Assembly (NCBI RefSeq): GCF_001399455.2 | Contig: NZ_LLEI02000083.1 | Coordinates: 62,001-126,000 of the forward strand | Direction of reading: 5' to 3' | Origin: Vibrio bivalvicida | GTDB lineage: Bacteria; Pseudomonadota; Gammaproteobacteria; Enterobacterales; Vibrionaceae | DNA length: 64,000 nucleotides | Shown here: one piece after another, positions 62,110 to 64,000 of the stretch | How positions within the stretch are numbered: the stretch's first letter is position 1 | How the letters are laid out: each line of letters begins with the position of its first letter | Notes under the pieces: generated by a model | Database searches by the model: none | The model's input: the letters and a program-made list of their open reading frames with translations, nothing else | What the model was told of the DNA's origin: nothing | Made by a program: the position numbers and the translations under genes

Positions 62110-62979
62110 CTAGGCGTATTGCTTCACAAACTCGATGAAGGTTTTATCGGCTATTGATAGGTAACCATCTTTTCGCCACGCTAGCGCCAAATCAAGCCGA
62201 ACTCGGTCATTAAAAGGGACAGCGACGACATCTTTCTCATGTTGTGTCACTAGCTCCAATAATGCAGTGATGGCGAACTCATGTTTGACGATACTCAGAA
62301 TCATAGGCAACAAGTTAGTTTCAAACGAAAACTTCATCTCTTTACGGCATTGGGTCGCTTGGTTTTCAATAAAATCTCGATGGAAGTAACCAGGCTTGAA
62401 CATCACAAGTTCATGATCAAAAAACTCCTCAAAGCTGATTGACTCCCGCTGAGCAAACTCATGCTCTTTAGACACCACCGCCACCATTTCTGACTGTAAC
62501 AGATGGTCGGTTTCCAGATCATCAGGTACATTTTCATCGTTGATGACGCCAATATCCAGTTCACCATCGAGCAGCATTTGTCGAATTGAACGTGTACCAG
62601 CATCAACAAGAGTGAGCTTGAGATTTGGATAACGGCTCTTAAACGCCATCAAGACTTCCGGGAAGAAGTAGGAGCCCATCATGCTAGGAGCACCGAGCCT
62701 AACCTCTCCTTTTTCAAGGCCCTTTAACTCATTAATGGCTAACTGCGCATCATCGAGCTGCTGAAGAACCCGCTTTGCATGGTCATACAAAACAGCGCCT
62801 TCATCCGTCAATGAGACTTTTCTATCTTCTCGTCTAAACAGCTCAACGCCCAAGCTCTGCTCTAGCTTCTTAATTGAAATACTCAGCGCTGGTTGAGCGA
62901 TGTGTAGTGCTTTTGCTGCATGAGTAAAATTTTCGTGGTCGGCAACCGCAACAAAATGTTTGAGATGTTTCGAGTCCAA
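62110..62979 (-). CDS. LysR-family transcriptional regulator
   Basis: The 289-residue protein has an N-terminal winged helix-turn-helix (FTHAAKALHIAQPALSISIKKLEQSLG, LFRREDRKVSLTDEG) and a C-terminal periplasmic-binding-like effector domain. It diverges from an MFS gene 111 bases away, the usual arrangement when a LysR protein controls a transporter. The effector is unknown. Confidence 0.92.
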   Translation of the reverse strand: MDSKHLKHFVAVADHENFTHAAKALHIAQPALSISIKKLEQSLGVELFRREDRKVSLTDEGAVLYDHAKRVLQQLDDAQLAINELKGLEKGEVRLGAPSMMGSYFFPEVLMAFKSRYPNLKLTLVDAGTRSIRQMLLDGELDIGVINDENVPDDLETDHLLQSEMVAVVSKEHEFAQRESISFEEFFDHELVMFKPGYFHRDFIENQATQCRKEMKFSFETNLLPMILSIVKHEFAITALLELVTQHEKDVVAVPFNDRVRLDLALAWRKDGYLSIADKTFIEFVKQYA

Positions 62980-63090
62980 TCAAATCACCATATAAAAAAT
63001 ATATCAGGCTAATATTTATAATATATTTTATATATCATCAACGGACTGATATTTTGCTCACATAACTAGGGTCTGTTGACAAAACCATCT
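62980..63090. promoter_or_regulatory. Divergent lysR-MFS control region
   Basis: This very AT-rich 111-base region holds an inverted pair ATATCAG (63001-63007) and CTGATAT (63046-63052), 45 bases apart, around an AT-only core with local symmetry. These are candidates for LysR-type contacts; LysR sites usually have a T-N11-A core, and several can be drawn here, so the exact site is open. Confidence 0.4.
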
Positions 63091-64000
63091 ATGATTGAGC
63101 TAAAAACCAAACAATATCGGCAAGTTACCTTTAGCCTCGCTTTAGGCTCTTTTCTCGTTTTCTGTAATCTTTACTTGTTTCAACCCATGCTGCCCTATAT
63201 GGCTCAGCACTTTGAAGTGACAGAAACACAAGTTAACTGGGTGTTCGCAGCAAGTACACTTGCCTTATCCGTCTCTTTAGTTCCTTGGGCGGTGGCTTCG
63301 GAATCCATTGGGCGACGTAATGTCATGCTGCTTGGTCTGATCGCTATGCCCTTTATTGGTTTAGCAATGCTCATCAGCGAATCTATTGTGATGCTTGTGT
63401 TACTTCGAGCTTTGATGGGCATTGCGCTGGCCGCTTTTGCGTCTGTTGCGGTGGCCTACATGGTGGAAGAGTTGTCAGTCAAAGCGTTCAGTCAGGCCAT
63501 CGGCGGCTATATTGCGGCTAACTCTCTGGGTGGCATCACGGGGCGTATTGTCGGTGGTACCCTAACCGATGCGTTCGGCTGGCAACAAGCGGTTATCAGC
63601 ATGGCGGCATTCACTCTGATTGGCGCACTTGTGGTCGCATTTAGCTTGCCTAAACAAAACAATTTCACTCCGCAACGGGGTATGCTTCGCTATCACAATC
63701 GCGCTGTGGTTAAGCATCTAAAGAACAAAACAATTTGGATCGCGATGTTGATTGGCGGAGTAAACTTCGCATTGTTTGTTAACCTCTATTCCGTGATGGG
63801 GTTCCGTCTCGTCGCAGCGCCACATAACTTACCGATCGGTTTGGCATCACTGATCTTCCTTTGTTACCTCTCTGGAACCTTAAGTTCTAAACTGACTTCA
63901 GTATGGAGTAAACGACACCAGAGCGTCTCTGGCATGGTAACAGGAACCGTAATCAGTCTATTAGGTATGCTTGTCGCCTATGTGGATTCTTTAGCCTTTA
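63091..64000 (+). CDS. MFS transporter, YnfM-like, truncated by window end
   Basis: The open frame begins with ATG at 63091 and runs without a stop to the end of the window, giving about 303 residues of a protein expected to be near 400. Eight or nine membrane helices are visible, with an MFS motif region (ESIGRRNVMLLGL) after the second helix and a GGYIAANSLGGITGRIVGG segment as in YnfM-like efflux transporters. It is divergent from the LysR gene, its likely regulator. Substrate unknown. No clear Shine-Dalgarno sequence is seen. Confidence 0.85.
   Translation, partial: MIELKTKQYRQVTFSLALGSFLVFCNLYLFQPMLPYMAQHFEVTETQVNWVFAASTLALSVSLVPWAVASESIGRRNVMLLGLIAMPFIGLAMLISESIVMLVLLRALMGIALAAFASVAVAYMVEELSVKAFSQAIGGYIAANSLGGITGRIVGGTLTDAFGWQQAVISMAAFTLIGALVVAFSLPKQNNFTPQRGMLRYHNRAVVKHLKNKTIWIAMLIGGVNFALFVNLYSVMGFRLVAAPHNLPIGLASLIFLCYLSGTLSSKLTSVWSKRHQSVSGMVTGTVISLLGMLVAYVDSLAF

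Overview
The window looks like chromosomal DNA of a marine gammaproteobacterium of the Vibrionaceae, most likely a Vibrio. The evidence is the gene set and protein character: a prpR-prpB-prpC-acnD-prpF-prpE operon, MetA with MetJ-type boxes, RlmF, a Rof-like protein, ModF, TctCBA and a complete type VI secretion system (T6SS). Base composition appears somewhat below 50% GC throughout. I see no tRNA, rRNA, IS element or CRISPR array.

Layout. (1) 1-9.4 kb: a GNAT acetyltransferase, then a minus-strand operon for the 2-methylcitrate cycle (propionate catabolism), led by a GntR-family regulator with two perfect inverted repeats upstream. It uses the AcnD/PrpF dehydration route and has no prpD. 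(2) 9.5-12.4 kb: an unrecognised lipoprotein and a lipoprotein aminopeptidase of family M28. (3) 12.6-39.3 kb: a T6SS locus on the plus strand. It runs vgrG, a DUF6931-like gene, PAAR, then tssA, hcp, tssB, tssC, a tssC paralogue, tssE, tssF, tssG, clpV, a three-gene sensory/transport insert, fha, tssJ, tssK, tssL, tssM and a small protein kinase. All 13 core components are present. No effector or immunity gene is recognisable. (4) 39.2-42.4 kb: a very large HD-GYP protein with a periplasmic binding-protein domain, convergent with and overlapping the kinase gene. (5) 42.7-46.1 kb: a tripartite tricarboxylate transporter (tctC, tctB, tctA). (6) 46.2-52.5 kb: an ElaA-like acetyltransferase, a TolC/HlyD/ABC-2 permease efflux operon without an ATPase gene, and MarC. 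(7) 52.5-64 kb: a soluble PAS-PAS chemoreceptor-type protein and mostly housekeeping genes (metA, rlmF, ygjP-like, glutaredoxin, rof-like, modF, a LysR regulator with a divergent MFS gene cut by the window end).

The most unusual part is 26.9-31.2 kb. Inside the T6SS operon, with translational overlaps or very short gaps, sit a fusion of two tandem membrane sensor modules plus HAMP to a 12-helix MFS transporter, and two periplasmic solute-binding proteins of different families that have no ABC permease or ATPase. Together with the FHA protein and kinase next to them, this could be a ligand-responsive control or uptake module for the secretion system. That reading is inference from architecture and gene order. 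A strong terminator-like hairpin after tssC probably separates high-level tube/sheath expression from the rest of the operon.

Translation starts were chosen mainly from Shine-Dalgarno sequences and family N-termini, so several differ from the longest open frame.
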